Notes: a model not told the origin generated them from the sequence alone. A stretch of DNA of 64,000 nt from Limnoperna fortunei (GCA_944474755.1 OX104114.1:85050623-85114622), one strand, 5' to 3'. Numbered from the stretch's first letter, positions 12,786 to 25,205 are shown. Translations and numbers: made by a program.

Positions 12786-13477
12786 GGCTTCAGTGGCCAA
12801 GTGAAGTAGGTACTTAGTACGATACCTGCGAGTCGCCAGTGGTATTGTTAGTTCAAGATGTAGCCTATTTGTAAACGTGATGACTTAAGCATTTTTGGTT
12901 CAGATGACTTAAAGTGTTAACATTTAACAACGATTGTGTGAAGCTGGATCTTGCAATCGGTATTCATTCTAATTTTCGAGACCGTACACTGCCGTTAATT
13001 AGTAAGCTACCAAAGCAGAGGTTAGGTGTGCACAAGATTAGTCTTCAGAAGGTTTGGTGTAGTCATCATGGCTTTATTGATCGTAAAGTTTAATCAAAGT
13101 CTCAAATACGATCAGATAGTTTTGCTGCATTGAAAGTAGTCGTTTCTATTACTTGATTTGACTTTTTCTTGGATATGACAACTAGTTACTCGACATTAAT
13201 AGGTTGGCACTGATAAGTCGCCTTGAACACCTGGAATCAACAATGGGTTTATTGGGCTTGGATTATTCACTTTCTGTTGTTGGGATTGCGTCTTTGTCTG
13301 AATCCTGGTTGTAATTGCTCTTAAATTTTCTCTCTTTATGATCTATTGGAATCTCGGGGGTTCCTTAATTGTAAAATGAGTTATGTTTATTCTCCTTCGT
13401 AAACTGAACAAAACCATAATAAGCGTTAAAACAAACTCATCCTATCGAAACATATATAGATGATACAACATAAGGTG
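12786..13477. other. Intergenic, nothing recognised
   Basis: There are no splice-bounded open frames, known repeats or RNA genes that I can support here. Confidence 0.5.
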
Positions 13478-14722
13478 CGATTTAAAACTAATATCAGAAT
13501 GAAATCATCTAGTGTTACCTTCTTATGTATTATACAAAATATACAGAAATTATATGAAATAAAATAAGATAACATTTTTTCCGAAGTAAAGCAAGAGAAA
13601 CGAAAGTCAATGGTCGAATGCAATTCTAAATGTAGACAAACATATTCAAAACGAACCAAAAATACAAAAATAGAAAGTTAGTAACCCGAACCAAATAAAA
13701 ACCAGACTGAAAATAGACTATGATTTAAACAAGGACAAAATACGCTTTATTGTAATCCACCTGATTTATCACCACCAATTATTATCCCTGAAACACAAAT
13801 AAATAGTTGTGTCTTGAAATAAATACTCGGTTTGTATCATGGTTGTGGGGATTTTTTTTTTGTTTTCTGCGCTGTGGTCAATGTTTCCTTAAACTGCTCG
13901 TGCGAAAAGTTTGTCACCAATTACAATTTTGTTGTAAATAAATCTTAGCATTTTGACATTTTAAATGCCAACTTCCATAACAATTTAACCATCAAACAAC
14001 CATGCAGTTCTGATGACGCCGTATTTTTTTTCTATATCAGACTTTAAAAACATTTCAAATGCAATTTAAAAAGTCTTGATGACATGTGTTTTAAAACTAA
14101 TATTTGAAAGAAATCATCTAGTGTTACCTTCTTATGTATTATACAAAATATACAGAATTTAGATGAAATGACATAAGATAAATTATTTTCCGAAGTAAAG
14201 CAAGACAAACGACCCAACAACAAGAAACGAAAGTCAATGTTCGAATGCAAATCCAGATTTAGAATAACATATTCAATACGAACCAAAAATACAAAAAAAG
14301 AAAGTTAGTAACTCGAACCAAATAAAAACATGACTAAAAATAGACTATGATTTAAACAAGGACAAAATACGCTTTATTGTAATACACCTGATTTATCACC
14401 ACCTATTATTATCCCTGAAACACAAATAAATAGTTGTCTCTTTAAACAAATACTCGGTTTGTATCATGGTTGTGGGGATTTTTTTGTTGTTTTCTGCGCT
14501 GTGGTCAATGTTTCCTTTAACTGCTCGTGCGAAGAGTTTGTCCCCAATTACAATTTTGTTGTAAATAAATCTTAGCATTTTGACATTTCAAATGCCAACT
14601 TCCATAACAATTTAACCATAAAACGACCATGCAGTTCTGATGACGCCGCATTTTTTTCTCTTTCAGACGTTAGGCACATTTCAAATGCAATCTTAAAAGC
14701 TTACAGACATGTGTTTTTATAA
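13478..14722. repeat. Direct tandem duplication, two copies of about 620 bp
   Basis: The first copy (about 13478-14098) and the second (about 14099-14722) carry the same sequence in the same order, including aatcatctagtgttacctt, tccgaagtaaagcaag, ggacaaaatacgctttattg, tttctgcgctgtggtcaatg and ccatgcagttctgatgacgcc. They differ by scattered substitutions and small indels, including a 15-bp insertion (gacccaacaacaaga) in copy two. No intact coding frame is shared between them, so the duplicated unit looks non-coding. Confidence 0.85.
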
Positions 14723-15358
14723 CTCCCGAAATTTCTACATGCTTTGAGGTTAAGTAATATGATATTTATAGGGATAGTATATCATAAACAACAGCTTACG
14801 TACGTATTCAACATATTAACAGTCAGTACTAAGACATATTAGTGCACATAAGTATATGATAGAGGTGTTACACCGAGTTTCTGACAATTACCCATGATTG
14901 AACAAGTCCCTGCCAGATGTTACTGCAAATCCAACACATTTATAAAAGCAATGGTCAATAGTTTCGGTTGTATGGCCCTTAAGAAGTATACTTTGATAAG
15001 TGTAATAAATCGTATAAATTATTAAGAGTGAGGAATATAAAACCTACGACGCTTAGTGTCGAACAATACAATAGGCATTTGAAATTATTATCACGCTCGA
15101 GTAGATTAATTGTATAATACATGTACAACATTCTCTTATTCCAAGAAAACAACCCAATAGTTTCATATACTTTTATATAATTGAAAGTTAGATTCTGTTG
15201 GTTCTGCATGGTGAAATAATAGTTTTTGAGTGATGTTACAATAAATAATCCCTTAAACTGTTTCAAAGCTGCCAAATGTTTTGTGACTGTTCCAAGACAG
15301 AAGTTAATACTCTCGCAGATGTGGTTTTTGTTATTTGTGTTTCTTGATTTTCAGTTTT
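14723..15358. other. Intergenic, nothing recognised
   Basis: An open frame of 98 codons on the minus strand (14979-15275) has no domain, signal or splice context. Nothing else is supported. Confidence 0.4.
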
Positions 15359-15414
15359 GATCAACCACGTCATGAATAGTAGATGACTAACCACTTTAAC
15401 CGCTCGGCCACCAA
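15359..15414 (-). mobile_element. SINE fragment (tRNA-like head only)
   Basis: On the minus strand this reads TTGGTGGCCGAGCGGTTAAA followed by a match to the gtagttcgtctactattgat part of the intact SINE and then acgtggttga. It keeps the A box but not the 3' half. Confidence 0.7.
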
Positions 15415-16886
15415 GAACTCTTTTCTGTTTTAATAACGATTGCTTTAAAATGTCTTATCCATAATTTGATGTCAATCAGCTAATCAATCAATAATTTATA
15501 CTACTAGAATATATTTTAGTTAGAACTGTAAATCTTGTGCTGAAAGTAACTGTTGGCATATCTGACCAGTCAATATGATGTTATAATCAATTTCAACGAC
15601 AGTTGTTACAATCAGTGTTCTCTCTAATTCACATTAAAACAGTTTACAGACAGTGGCATGAATGTTTTGAGCCACGTTTCTGCCACATGTTTAGAAGGGA
15701 TTTTCGGAGCACAAAGATCACCCTATACAAGGAACCTTTTTTTTTGTTATGGAGATTTTTGTTCCTTATTTTATTACGTGTTTCCTTTTTTATCGAGTGT
15801 TTATATCTCTGCTTACAGTAATACACGTAAGAATTATACCATGGTTTCATACTGATTTGTCCACTTTTTGTAAGCGGTATATAACAGTGCTTTGTGTTTT
15901 AGCAATTATAGTATATTTCTAAATTGTAGATATTTTTACCTGTATTTTTAAAGGTGTTTCGTTATAGAACATATAAAATAAATGTTTTTTGTCGGAGACT
16001 GAGAAATATCTTTTTTAATCATAATCGTCATTCTGTTTACAAATAACTCTTTAATGTGGGAGGTCAACTGGGAAACTAAAAATTTGTATCTTATGCCCAT
16101 ATATAGAAAGTACTTTGGCAATGCATATCAGCGGGTTACAAGTGTACTCTACTGCCGAAGAGACTATAAACTAGAAACTATAACCTGCATACATAGTACA
16201 AGTATATAACATAGGTTGGTATTGTTTTATTTGTAATAGGTTATCATCTACATGTCAACCCTTCAAAAGCAACAAAGAAATATATAGAAATATATAGTAC
16301 TCTAACATTTCTCAGATGCTTTTTATACAAGATGCATGGACAGTAATAAAATAACAAATAAAAAAATGTTGTTTAACTGCTAAGTGTCTGGGGCTTTCAG
16401 TGGCTCCTTCTACTTCCTGTCCCGCTAAAACCTGGTCGACATGATATGCTTAACTGCAGGAAGATTTGGCAGTAAATACACGCAAGCATACAATTCGTCA
16501 CGTTGACTGCATAATATTGTGTGGTAAATATATTACTTAAGCAGCTGGTTTTTATGCAACTATTACGCAGCATAACTAATTAACATGCAAAGTTATTAGC
16601 AGAATGCACGAAAACGTGAATTTCAAATCTATTTAGTGACCTTGTAGATACATTCATTTGCATGGAGCACTCAATAATTATAATAGACTTTATTCATTCG
16701 CATTCGCTGTGGTTTGATAATTAAATGTTAAAAAATGTCAAAATTCACATATACGATAAGGAAATTGTGTAATTATAATAACAGATAAAAATGGTAATCA
16801 TATTCGTTGAATAAATGAACATCAAGTCTATTAAGGCAAGATTTAAAATGCATGTCAAACTGATTTATGATATAATACATTAAGTA
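15415..16886. other. Region upstream of gene A
   Basis: There is no supported gene. The last part holds the promoter of gene A, but no convincing TATA box lies at a normal distance from the ATG. A gatataata word at about 16868 is only some 20 bases before it, so the transcript may start further upstream or include a non-coding exon. Confidence 0.4.
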
Positions 16887-16941
16887 ATGGAATTTCAGTT
16901 CTTTTTTTCCTGTTTTCTTTCAACGTTTCTCTGCTTAACAA
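16887..16941 (+). CDS. Gene A, exon 1: signal peptide
   Basis: ATG at 16887 opens MEFQFFFSCFLSTFLCLT, a short hydrophobic segment typical of a secretory signal peptide. The exon ends with a single A before a strong donor (gtaagt, 16942). That base joins the AT at the start of exon 2 (17851) to make Asn, giving LCLT-N-NCNPLPT, so the frame is kept across a phase-1 intron of 909 bp. The start was chosen because it is the only ATG nearby that leads to a signal peptide and a matching donor. The three neighbouring repetitive genes have the same arrangement. Confidence 0.75.
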
Positions 16942-17338
16942 GTAAGTAGAAATTTCCTCTTTTTTAATTCATTTAGTGTTTTCTGTGTTTCTATATTTAA
17001 TGTGATATGTATTGCTTTTATAAAAATAATATTTCAATTTTTTTCTTTTGTTTATTTTACACAATGTTAATCCTTGAGTTTTTCTTTTGTAATGTTAACG
17101 CCATTCTATACGTTATGGTCATAGGTAACGGTGTTGAGCAGGATGTATTCAGGTGACATTAAAAAACATTGAAAAACTTATTTTCTTTTTTAAACTCCTA
17201 AGTCAAGGAAAGGACTGAAATGACATTACCAGAAAACTTATAGCACATTTATTAACAGTTTATTTAGTCTCTTCCCTTCTGCGCAATTGTGAACGTGATG
17301 GTAGTCTATAATTACATAACCACGATTAATTAGCACTG

Positions 17339-17854
17339 ATGTTCTCAAATTCAGGACTTTACTTATTATACAAACGAATTACTGTTAATCTACAAAAATT
17401 ATATTGTGCAGTAAATAACGAGGGTTTGATACACAACAAATATAAAGAAAACATAATTAAAGAAGATAACAAATGCTTCCATTACTTTAACACCGGATTG
17501 ATAGGTGATATGTTGAAACATGCAAACATATTAGTTAATGATTTCATATGATTGACAACAAAAGACTATAATTTATCTAGAAGAATTGTTTCTGTTAATA
17601 AATTTGACAAAATACTGTCTTTATTTTACTATCGCTTCAATGATAATGTGTATTTAATTACCAAACGAAAAAATAATAACAACGAAGGTTCAATATTACC
17701 ACAGTATGAAGCAATATCAAGGCAGCTTGAGAATGTCTGGTGTATCACCTTACTGTCAGAATGTTTTTATAATCAATCGCTGAGCATGTTAACTAAAAAA
17801 AAATCAAAACAAGAAATGACACATTTTTTTCAATTTACTGTATATTGCAGATAA
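17339..17854 (+). other. Unexplained intronic open frame with one internal stop
   Basis: Inside the intron of gene A one reading frame stays open for about 171 codons except for a single TGA at 17549-17551. The peptide is Asn/Lys/Tyr-rich and resembles nothing I know. It has no signal peptide and runs across the acceptor of exon 2 in a different frame. It may be a relic of an earlier coding segment or a chance effect of base composition. Confidence 0.25.
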
Positions 17855-20800
17855 TTGCAACCCTTTACCAACATCAAAGAATGGAAATTCAATTTACCCT
17901 CTCCAAAACGAATTTACAACAGAAATGCATCAAAAGGGTTTTAAAGGAAACAACTCCATACTGTTGTTCAACGTGGAGGACATTCAAACTTTATATGATG
18001 TGTACAGAGCCAGAAATTCCCTATTTGCAAAGCTAAAACAAGGTACGGATGAAAGCAATTCTTTGACTGAGCCGATAGTAAATAACGAACAGAAAGAGAT
18101 AGGTGTCCCATCCGAAAAACATGAAGCACAATTCAAAAGTACACATACTTATAGAAAAAGAAGTTCGTCAAGACAAAACCCAGAACGATCTCTTTCAAGC
18201 ATACAATCAATACACAAAGACCAGACCTCTAAAATAACGGCATCGCATAGCCTAAGTGAATCGCTTGCTACTTTGGCTCCTCCACATCCAACTTCTAACA
18301 CGGACTCCCAGAGCCAACTTCTAAACGAACAGGATGTTTCGAAAATTGTTGAGAGCACAGTTACAAATATAAATAATGCCCAAATAATCGTATCTAAGTA
18401 TAAAGACACGAATGATAAGCAACAACCGCCCACACAAGAGAAAAGTTCTAAATATCTGCGGCCACGAAAGTATAGGGGTAAAAGTTCAATTTCTAAATCA
18501 CATAGTGGAAGGTCACTGGCCGAAAAGCAATCAAAGACAGAGAATACAAAGTCTGACATAGTTACAAATACAAAAGGTGATTTGCCAGATTACACGTTAA
18601 GCGAGAAATCGAAAAGAATGACTACTGTGTTACCAAATTTGACACCACAGCAACCAAAGACACTAAGCACAATTGACCTGAAACCAAGATTTGGTCAAAA
18701 TATGTCAACATTTAAACCGGAGACGAAATTACCCTCTGTTAAAGCCAGTACATCTAGAAATAAATTGGCCATCACATTGTCACCAAATTCATCAATGACA
18801 GTGGTCACACCAATAGATAATTCTAAAGATCGTTCAACAACATCAACGGATAAACACTTTACAACTCCCCCGAAATATCAAAATATAACGACTTTGCAAC
18901 CCAATACTCATTTAACCTCTTTTAATTACAGTTCAAATCTGAACGGTCATGAATTACCAATAATAAATATAACACAAACAGATCTTTTCACGGACCACAC
19001 ATTTGCAACGACCGAATCTACAAAATCATTGAAATCTCCTTACAGTGCATTGACCCCAGAACCACAGACGTATTTAACTCATTTTAAACCCACTGAAAAC
19101 CCAGATGAATATATATTTAAAACAAAACGTAAAGTTATAACGTTAGCAATAAATCGATCTACATACAACACAAAGCCCACTGAAAAGACAATCACAAAAT
19201 TAAATCTGTTGGTGAGTCCGAAAGGCACACGAGGTAATAATTCATCCACGCAAGCGTCAGCGATTTCTAACAGAATGATAGGTAACACTGCTAACAAATC
19301 TATGTCATTTATCTCGACCGCGGAAAATTCTATGGAAAGTACAACCGATGTTTATAGCTTTACTGAGCTACCATATCAATTATATGCTTCTGAAAATGCA
19401 GCAAAACCAATTAAAACAACAACACTTCATTTTTTTATTAACGAGGACATGTCTGGTAAAAGGGAAGTTCAAAAACATGGAACTATGAAAAATTTAACCA
19501 ATAATCTTTCCCTTCTACAGAATGAGCAGCATTTAGATAAACAAGACACAACGTATATCGATGAACCTGCTCAATCCGATCAGGGCGCAGGTGTAAATTC
19601 AGCAGAGAAAACTGATTTAAAAAATAACAAATACTTAAATGATCTCAGCGCAAAAATTAATGAAACTAAAAATAGTCTAAAAACTGGTGTGTATGAAACC
19701 AAATCTCTACATAATTCACATCACAGTCATGTAGATGACTATTCGTATGAATATTACGATGACGATGAAGATGAAGGTGTCGATGACAATGAATACGATG
19801 ATGAAATATCCACTACAAAACGCCATCAAGCAAAAGTATCTAATAATATCAATGGATTAATGTTTTTGTCTCCATTGAAGGGTACAAAAGAGAGTGAGTT
19901 TCCCAATCCACCTCAAATAAGTCGACATAATATCAATTGGAAACATAATATTAACATGAATTCATTGACTATGAGACCAAACATCCATAATCAAATAGGA
20001 GACGACCAAGATTATGAAAGTGACGATAATTTTTCTTTCGATGATAGTGATTTTGAATTAAGTAATTTCAATTCTGCGGATAATTCTGAAGACTTCGATG
20101 GCAGCGATTATATTTCTGAGCAAGAAAGTGTGCCAATAAATCCTTCCAGATTAAATGTAAATAGAGCAGTCCTTGGTCGCCCCAGTAATTTTATTCATAG
20201 TGCAGTACCCTTACAGCGTACCAGTTTATTCAACAAGCCTTTATACCGGACAGTTAACCAGCCTGTAGATTTTATTCGTCGAAATGATTTTTCTAACAGA
20301 GCAATGCAAATGCAAATTTCATTTGCTCAGTCTGGTTTAATCAATAAACCTTTACAAACCAGTCCTTTGTACAGAACTATAGGTCTTCCTACCGCCTATA
20401 GCAGTAGAAACGATTTTTTTAATAGAGCAATGCAGATGCAAACTCCGTTTAGCCATTCCAGTTTAAACAATAAACCTTTTCATCACAGTAATTTTTATAG
20501 AAGACTAGAACTACCAACTTATCAACCTATTTTAAAATTGGATCCCGACAGAAACATATTTGCGAAATCTCAACAATCTGCGTACTTGCCTGAACATATA
20601 AGACAACATTCAGTTGTCATTGTGAACAATCAGAGATTGGGAAGTAATGCAAGAGACAAACCTACTATTCTTGGTGTGAGTAAGGCTGTTGAATATGAAT
20701 ATTACGACAGCGACGATTATTACAGTGAAAATAACGACACATATTATGACAATGAATATGAATATTATGACGACGGAAAGATTGATACGCCTGTGAGTAA

Positions 20801-20939
20801 TTTAGAATTATTTTCTAAACCTGTCAAACAGACGAACGGTCTGTCGCAACCTACTGAACATTTATCTGATCTCCCAAAGCTTAAACCAGAAACATCAGAT
20901 ACGGAAACGTTGGGAAAAAACATTTCTCTCCAACTTTAA
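17851..20939 (+). CDS. Gene A, exon 2: secreted Ser/Thr- and Asp/Tyr-rich repetitive protein
   Basis: This single 3.1-kb exon follows a good acceptor (tatattgcag) and, with exon 1, gives a protein of about 1047 residues. Order, in full-length numbering: a short ordered-looking start containing NVEDIQTLYDVYRARNSLF; a basic YRKR site near 119; a long Ser/Thr/Lys/Pro/Asn-rich part to about 640, with degenerate L-T-P-x-x-x-T-x-L-x-x-F repeats; an Asp/Tyr-rich block (DDYSYEYYDDDEDEG) near 650; the motif LMFLSPLKG near 688; an Asp/Ser-rich block (DDSDFELSNF) near 740-770; three repeats with NKPL and RAMQMQ near 815-910; and a second Tyr/Asp block (EYEYYDSDDYYSEN) near 965. There is no transmembrane segment after the signal and there are almost no cysteines. 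The protein is unrecognised and probably disordered and extracellular. A matrix role is inferred from composition only. Confidence 0.85.
20209..20520 (+). repeat. Three degenerate coding repeats in gene A
   Basis: Three copies of a unit of about 45 residues read S-L-x-N-K-P-x...(L/F)-Y-R-(T/R)...P...R-N-D-F-x-N-R-A-M-Q-M-Q. Two copies have RNDF(S/F)NRAMQMQ and the third ends before it. The repeats diverge at the DNA level, so they are older than the tandem repeats in genes D and C. Confidence 0.8.
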
Positions 20940-22479
20940 CTTTTATTGCTTCTCATATTGTCCAAATAATTTAAATGCAACTACTACATAAATGAGTTGC
21001 CAACAACAATGTAAATCATGACGTAACTGTAGAAACAACTAGATGCTAATGTAAGTAGGGGAACACTTCCAACAAATGGCGACACTTAGTAATCACTCTT
21101 TGTTTACCTCTCAAAAATTAGATAAACACCAACGGACAGGATTTGTATTTTAATCAACGTTTTAAAAGACATGTTGAGTATATAATGGGCACGTGATGTG
21201 ACAAAAGTCTTAAAGTTTTGTAGCCAGGAACATGCCGACACAGTCTCATCAGTTACGTTTTACTGTCATTTAGAAGCAGTAAAGGACTTTAAGACTGGTA
21301 TTTTTCGTCTTATTATATGGAGGTCAATCCTTTCAACTTCTAGGTTTAGTGAGAGTTCCAACAGCTGTCCGGCTTGCCATGGTATAACTATACACAGTGA
21401 CAAATTACTATTGTTGAACATTGAAGCCATTTTAAAGATTAACTGTGTGCAATACTTTCACTTTATTGTGTAGCAAGGTCATATCCCCAATATTTGCCGA
21501 TGTGCAAAAGATTTCTATAGATAAGCTTTTCAGTAAAGGAGTTATTATATACTAGTATTTGTAGTATTTTTCGCGACCATATTCACCAATATTCCATTTA
21601 TAACACTATATTATAGTATTTGTTACTCAAGTCAATAAGTATCCGGGTAGTTGAGGTATCCAGGAATCATTTTAATATATTAATTAATCATACATAATAG
21701 CAAGTAGAATGCTGAGATGCTTAATTAGTTTTATCTTTTTTTTCCCTAACCAAAGACGTTTTTTGTAGGAACCAAAACAAACTTAAGAGACACATTTATT
21801 TCAAACAACACGTTGAAGACTAGTAAGTTTTAAATGTGTGTTTTTATGACTTTGGAGGTCAGTTATTGTGTACCCATTAGGTAAACGTTACGGACATCTA
21901 TACATAGGACAATGTAAATCACGAGGTAAATTTATCATGTGCAGAATGACATTTTATAATATGCAATTTTTGTGTAAACGTTGCGGTTTGTTGTACTATT
22001 CATTTAGCAGCTGTGTTGTCTTACTTATAATACATTGACATGATTTATTGTTGCTGTACCACTTAGAAGTTTGCGATATATTTTGTGAAATAAAATAAGT
22101 AACAAATAAATGTTTAGGAATATAATATTCCCAAAAAAAACCCCAATCTGTTACGGCAATAATTACAGGCCATTAAGAGCTCGTGTTATCCTCATTACAT
22201 ATAGTGACGACGGTCAGTGTGTCAGACATATCATGTCAAATTTGTACAATGTAAAATGATAGTGATGCAAGACTTTATTGATTAACAAGACACCATAGGT
22301 GTATTATAATGTTAAATGACGGTGTATTGAAGACTTTAATGACTAACAAGCCATCATACCGATGTCATTATAAATACATAAATAAACGTAAAGCACCCAC
22401 ACCTGAAATCACACATGTGCCTTTTGGTTTGTTGTAAGTTTTGTGTTATTCCAACATTTCCAGTATTTTCTATTACATG
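20940..22479. other. Region downstream of gene A
   Basis: It contains the 3' UTR of gene A. No AATAAA lies close to the stop; the first good ones are near 22087-22105 (aaataaaataag, caaataaatg). Two diverged copies of a unit of about 59 bp (aatgt(a/t)aaatga ... aacaag(a/c)cacca) occur at about 22247-22365. No gene is seen. Confidence 0.4.
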
Positions 22480-23115
22480 TATTGTATAATATTTAACCAA
22501 ACAGATACATAATTAGGATAAACATTGTACACTTGCTGTGCTATTGTGCAGTTCAAGTAAAGTTCCACATCATAGCTACATAGAGGTACATATATATAAG
22601 TAATAATCATAAAGAAGAAATAACCGTTCCGTAAGTGTTTATTTTCTAACCAAGAGACTCCAGTAAAACAGATAAAATTACCCAAGTATTTAAAATATGT
22701 ATACCATTCATTAAATCTATCCATTTAATTTTTGTATTGTTTTTAGATAGACCGTATAAAATAATAGGCAATTTGTAATTCTTTCCCGCATTCTGTTTAG
22801 CTCAATACTTAAACAATTCTAAGATTTGCGTTATATATTTTTATGTTTTGAGAAAACTTCCAAACTTTGTAAATAGTACCCCTCTATTTATGAATTCATC
22901 CACTATTTTTTTAATATCAGAAGAAAATTTTTTAAAATTATTCCGCAATCTTCTCCATAAGAAGATCACAATTTTGCTTGAATCTACATTGAACTTAAAT
23001 TTCCACGCATTAAATAATCATGAAGGGCATTATGCTGCCTTAGCAATATTCATCCGATTCTCCCAAAAGAGAGGTGTCGTCTGCATACTGTATCAGAAAA
23101 AAATTTACGAATTTA
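22480..23115 (-). mobile_element. Decayed LINE, 3' part of reverse transcriptase
   Basis: On the minus strand, starting near 23110, the translation contains QYADDTSLL, the catalytic Y-A-D-D box of a non-LTR reverse transcriptase. After a frameshift it reads RRLRNNFKKFSSDIKKIVDE, then FINRGVLFTKFGSF, then LPIILYGLS, the usual order in the thumb and downstream part of such proteins. Several stops and frameshifts break it, so it is a dead fragment. It may belong to the same insertion as the endonuclease fragment at 24530-25205, split by the SINE between them. Confidence 0.75.
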
Positions 23116-23876
23116 CTAAAATCTCATTCTAATGATACGTCGTGTTATAGTGGTGGCTCTGTAATTTTTATATTTTTTTCCCTAATTTTTGTAATGAGAT
23201 TTCGTAGTTAGATTCTACAGTTATATATGGAAGCGGGAGGTATGGCATGCCATAAAACCTGTTTAACCTATCTTTTTTTTTACAATGCTTGTACCAAGGC
23301 AAGACCATTGCTGTAGTTGCTATATATTTTGTTGCTGGTTTTCGTGTTTGCTGGTCATTGGACTTAAGTTTATAGATTGAAAGTTTTCTTGGTGTTCGGT
23401 ATTTTTTTATTACTTTTATTTAAAACTAAAATTAAATAATTTTAAATAAATAGTCATAAGTATTTGATGATTTTTTTTAATTTGATCCTCTCACAGGCTT
23501 TCCCATTTTCAAATCTTTAATATATCGTTTCTTAATTTCATTTAAGACATCTCACAATTGATTATTACAATAGATTGTAATCGGTATGGAAATATATGGC
23601 ATTTGTTTTTATTAAAAACAAAGCTGTGGAAAGGCTATTTATAAAATTGTTATATCAAGTAGTAGCTTTCGTTTAATCCAAAGTCAATAGTTTAAATCTG
23701 TAGTAAGTGTTAATTAATTAGTTGGACTGTTCCTTGGGTGTTATAACGATCTCTTTGTGTTGTTGATGAAATTCTTAGGCGGGAGTATCCGGGTAGCTTT
23801 AAAGGTGTGGTGGTCTTTTGGAATGTTCGTTGTTTGATTTTGGACGCCTAGTTCATACTCCAGATGGTCATATCTT

Positions 23877-24130
23877 TTCTTTGTTTAAATGGTGTTTCAA
23901 CGCCACTTTATTTCAGCAATTTTTTAAAAAATACATGGCGTCTAGTTTTTTTAGGGGCGGGGAGCCGGAGAAAACCCCGACATTTGGTAGAGAAACTGGC
24001 AATCTTTGTCAAATAAGATTAAAGTCGATTTCACGCTCCCCGCAGTGAGACTCGAACCCACAACCTCAGTGTTGACAGACCACGTGATCAATTGTAGACG
24101 AACTACTTTAAGCACTTTGCCACCGAGGCC
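23877..24130 (-). mobile_element. Near full-length SINE, minus strand
   Basis: Read on the minus strand, it begins GGCCTCGGTGGCAAAGTGCT (tRNA-like head with a decayed A box), passes a B-box region (GGGTTCGAGTC), then TGCCAGTTTCTCTACCAAAT, a CCGGCTCCCCGCCCC region and GACGCCATG, and ends TGGCGTTGAAACACC. It aligns along its whole length with the SINE at 3305. It lies between two LINE fragments of the same orientation. Confidence 0.85.
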
Positions 24131-24529
24131 ATCACGCCTACATACAGGATATCGCACACTAGTTTTACTCTGCATACATAATTATGTTATGTTTCCGTTT
24201 CATTATCGGGTACAGACTGCGCTTTGCCTCTTCATTCGCCTCTGTAAAATAACGGTTTATTCCAAAACGTGTTCCTTCAAGTCGATATGCATTTCATAAA
24301 ACAGCTTAAATGTCTTCGTGTAAATGAAGCGGGCTATGATTGGTCTAGGTCTACTTTTATACTCACTGCTCCTAAAATCGGTGAATATATCTTAAGTGTT
24401 AAGCTGTCTTCCGATGAAGGACCATAAACTCTACCAAACGCGGTAGCAGTTTTTAGTTTTGACAGGCAAAATCCCGTCGGATTGACACGGTAAAGTTTAG
24501 TATAGTATAATGTTATCAAGATTCTTTTC

Positions 24530-25205
24530 AAAATTTTCCTTTGAAGCTTTTTTTCAAGTTAATAACTTTATTTCTTTGTTTCTTATACTTTATTAGATCT
24601 GCTGGTTTTTTAGACTTAAATGTTGTTTTTCTAAATCGATCTATTCTACGAATTTCTCTCCTAAGTTCATTATTGAACCATGGCTTATCATTATTTCGTA
24701 TGGTAACTATTTTAGATGGAATACTTTTCCTAGCGATGCCAAGAAACGTGTTGGTAAATATACTACACATTTCGTCGACGTCCTCGACATCAGAAAGAAG
24801 TCCAATCCAATTTGTCGAGCCCATTTTTTGGAAAATTTGTCAATATCTGTTTTGTCATATAACCATATTTCAGGTTGAAATGAATTTGATAGATATCTAG
24901 GCCAATCTAAAAAAAATTATTGTTGCATCATGATCACTCATATCAGGAGGTACTTTAAAAACGTCCTAAAACATATAATGGATTGAGTCACTTATAATAC
25001 TTGGGTCAAGCAGTGTACTGCTATGATCCGTCACGCGAGTGGGCTTATCGATTACATTAGTAAATTGAACAAGTTCATTGGTTCATTTAAATTTATTATT
25101 GTGAGCATTAAATAAATCAGAATTAAAATCACCTGTAATCACAATGTTTTCATTAATCCTGTAGCCTTAACCTATTACATGATTAAGTCGTGTCCAGTAG
25201 TCATT
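24530..25205 (-). mobile_element. Decayed LINE, endonuclease C-terminus and linker
   Basis: On the minus strand the broken translation contains ENIVITGDFNSDLFNAHNNK, the G-D-F-N motif of an APE-type endonuclease, then PTRVTDHSSTLLDPSII and PPDMSDHDATIIF with the S-D-H motif. It continues into NDKPWFNNELRREIRRIDRF, the typical linker before the reverse transcriptase. In-frame stops interrupt it. This is a Jockey/CR1-like non-LTR element remnant. Confidence 0.85.

Noticed and set aside
18149..18559. 136-codon minus-strand frame inside gene A
   Set aside because: It is a shadow of the 3-kb + strand exon; its Cys/Leu-rich content is just the reverse complement of Ser/Lys/Gln codons.
24541..24900. 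119-codon + strand frame
   Set aside because: It is antisense to a clear LINE endonuclease/linker remnant on the minus strand.
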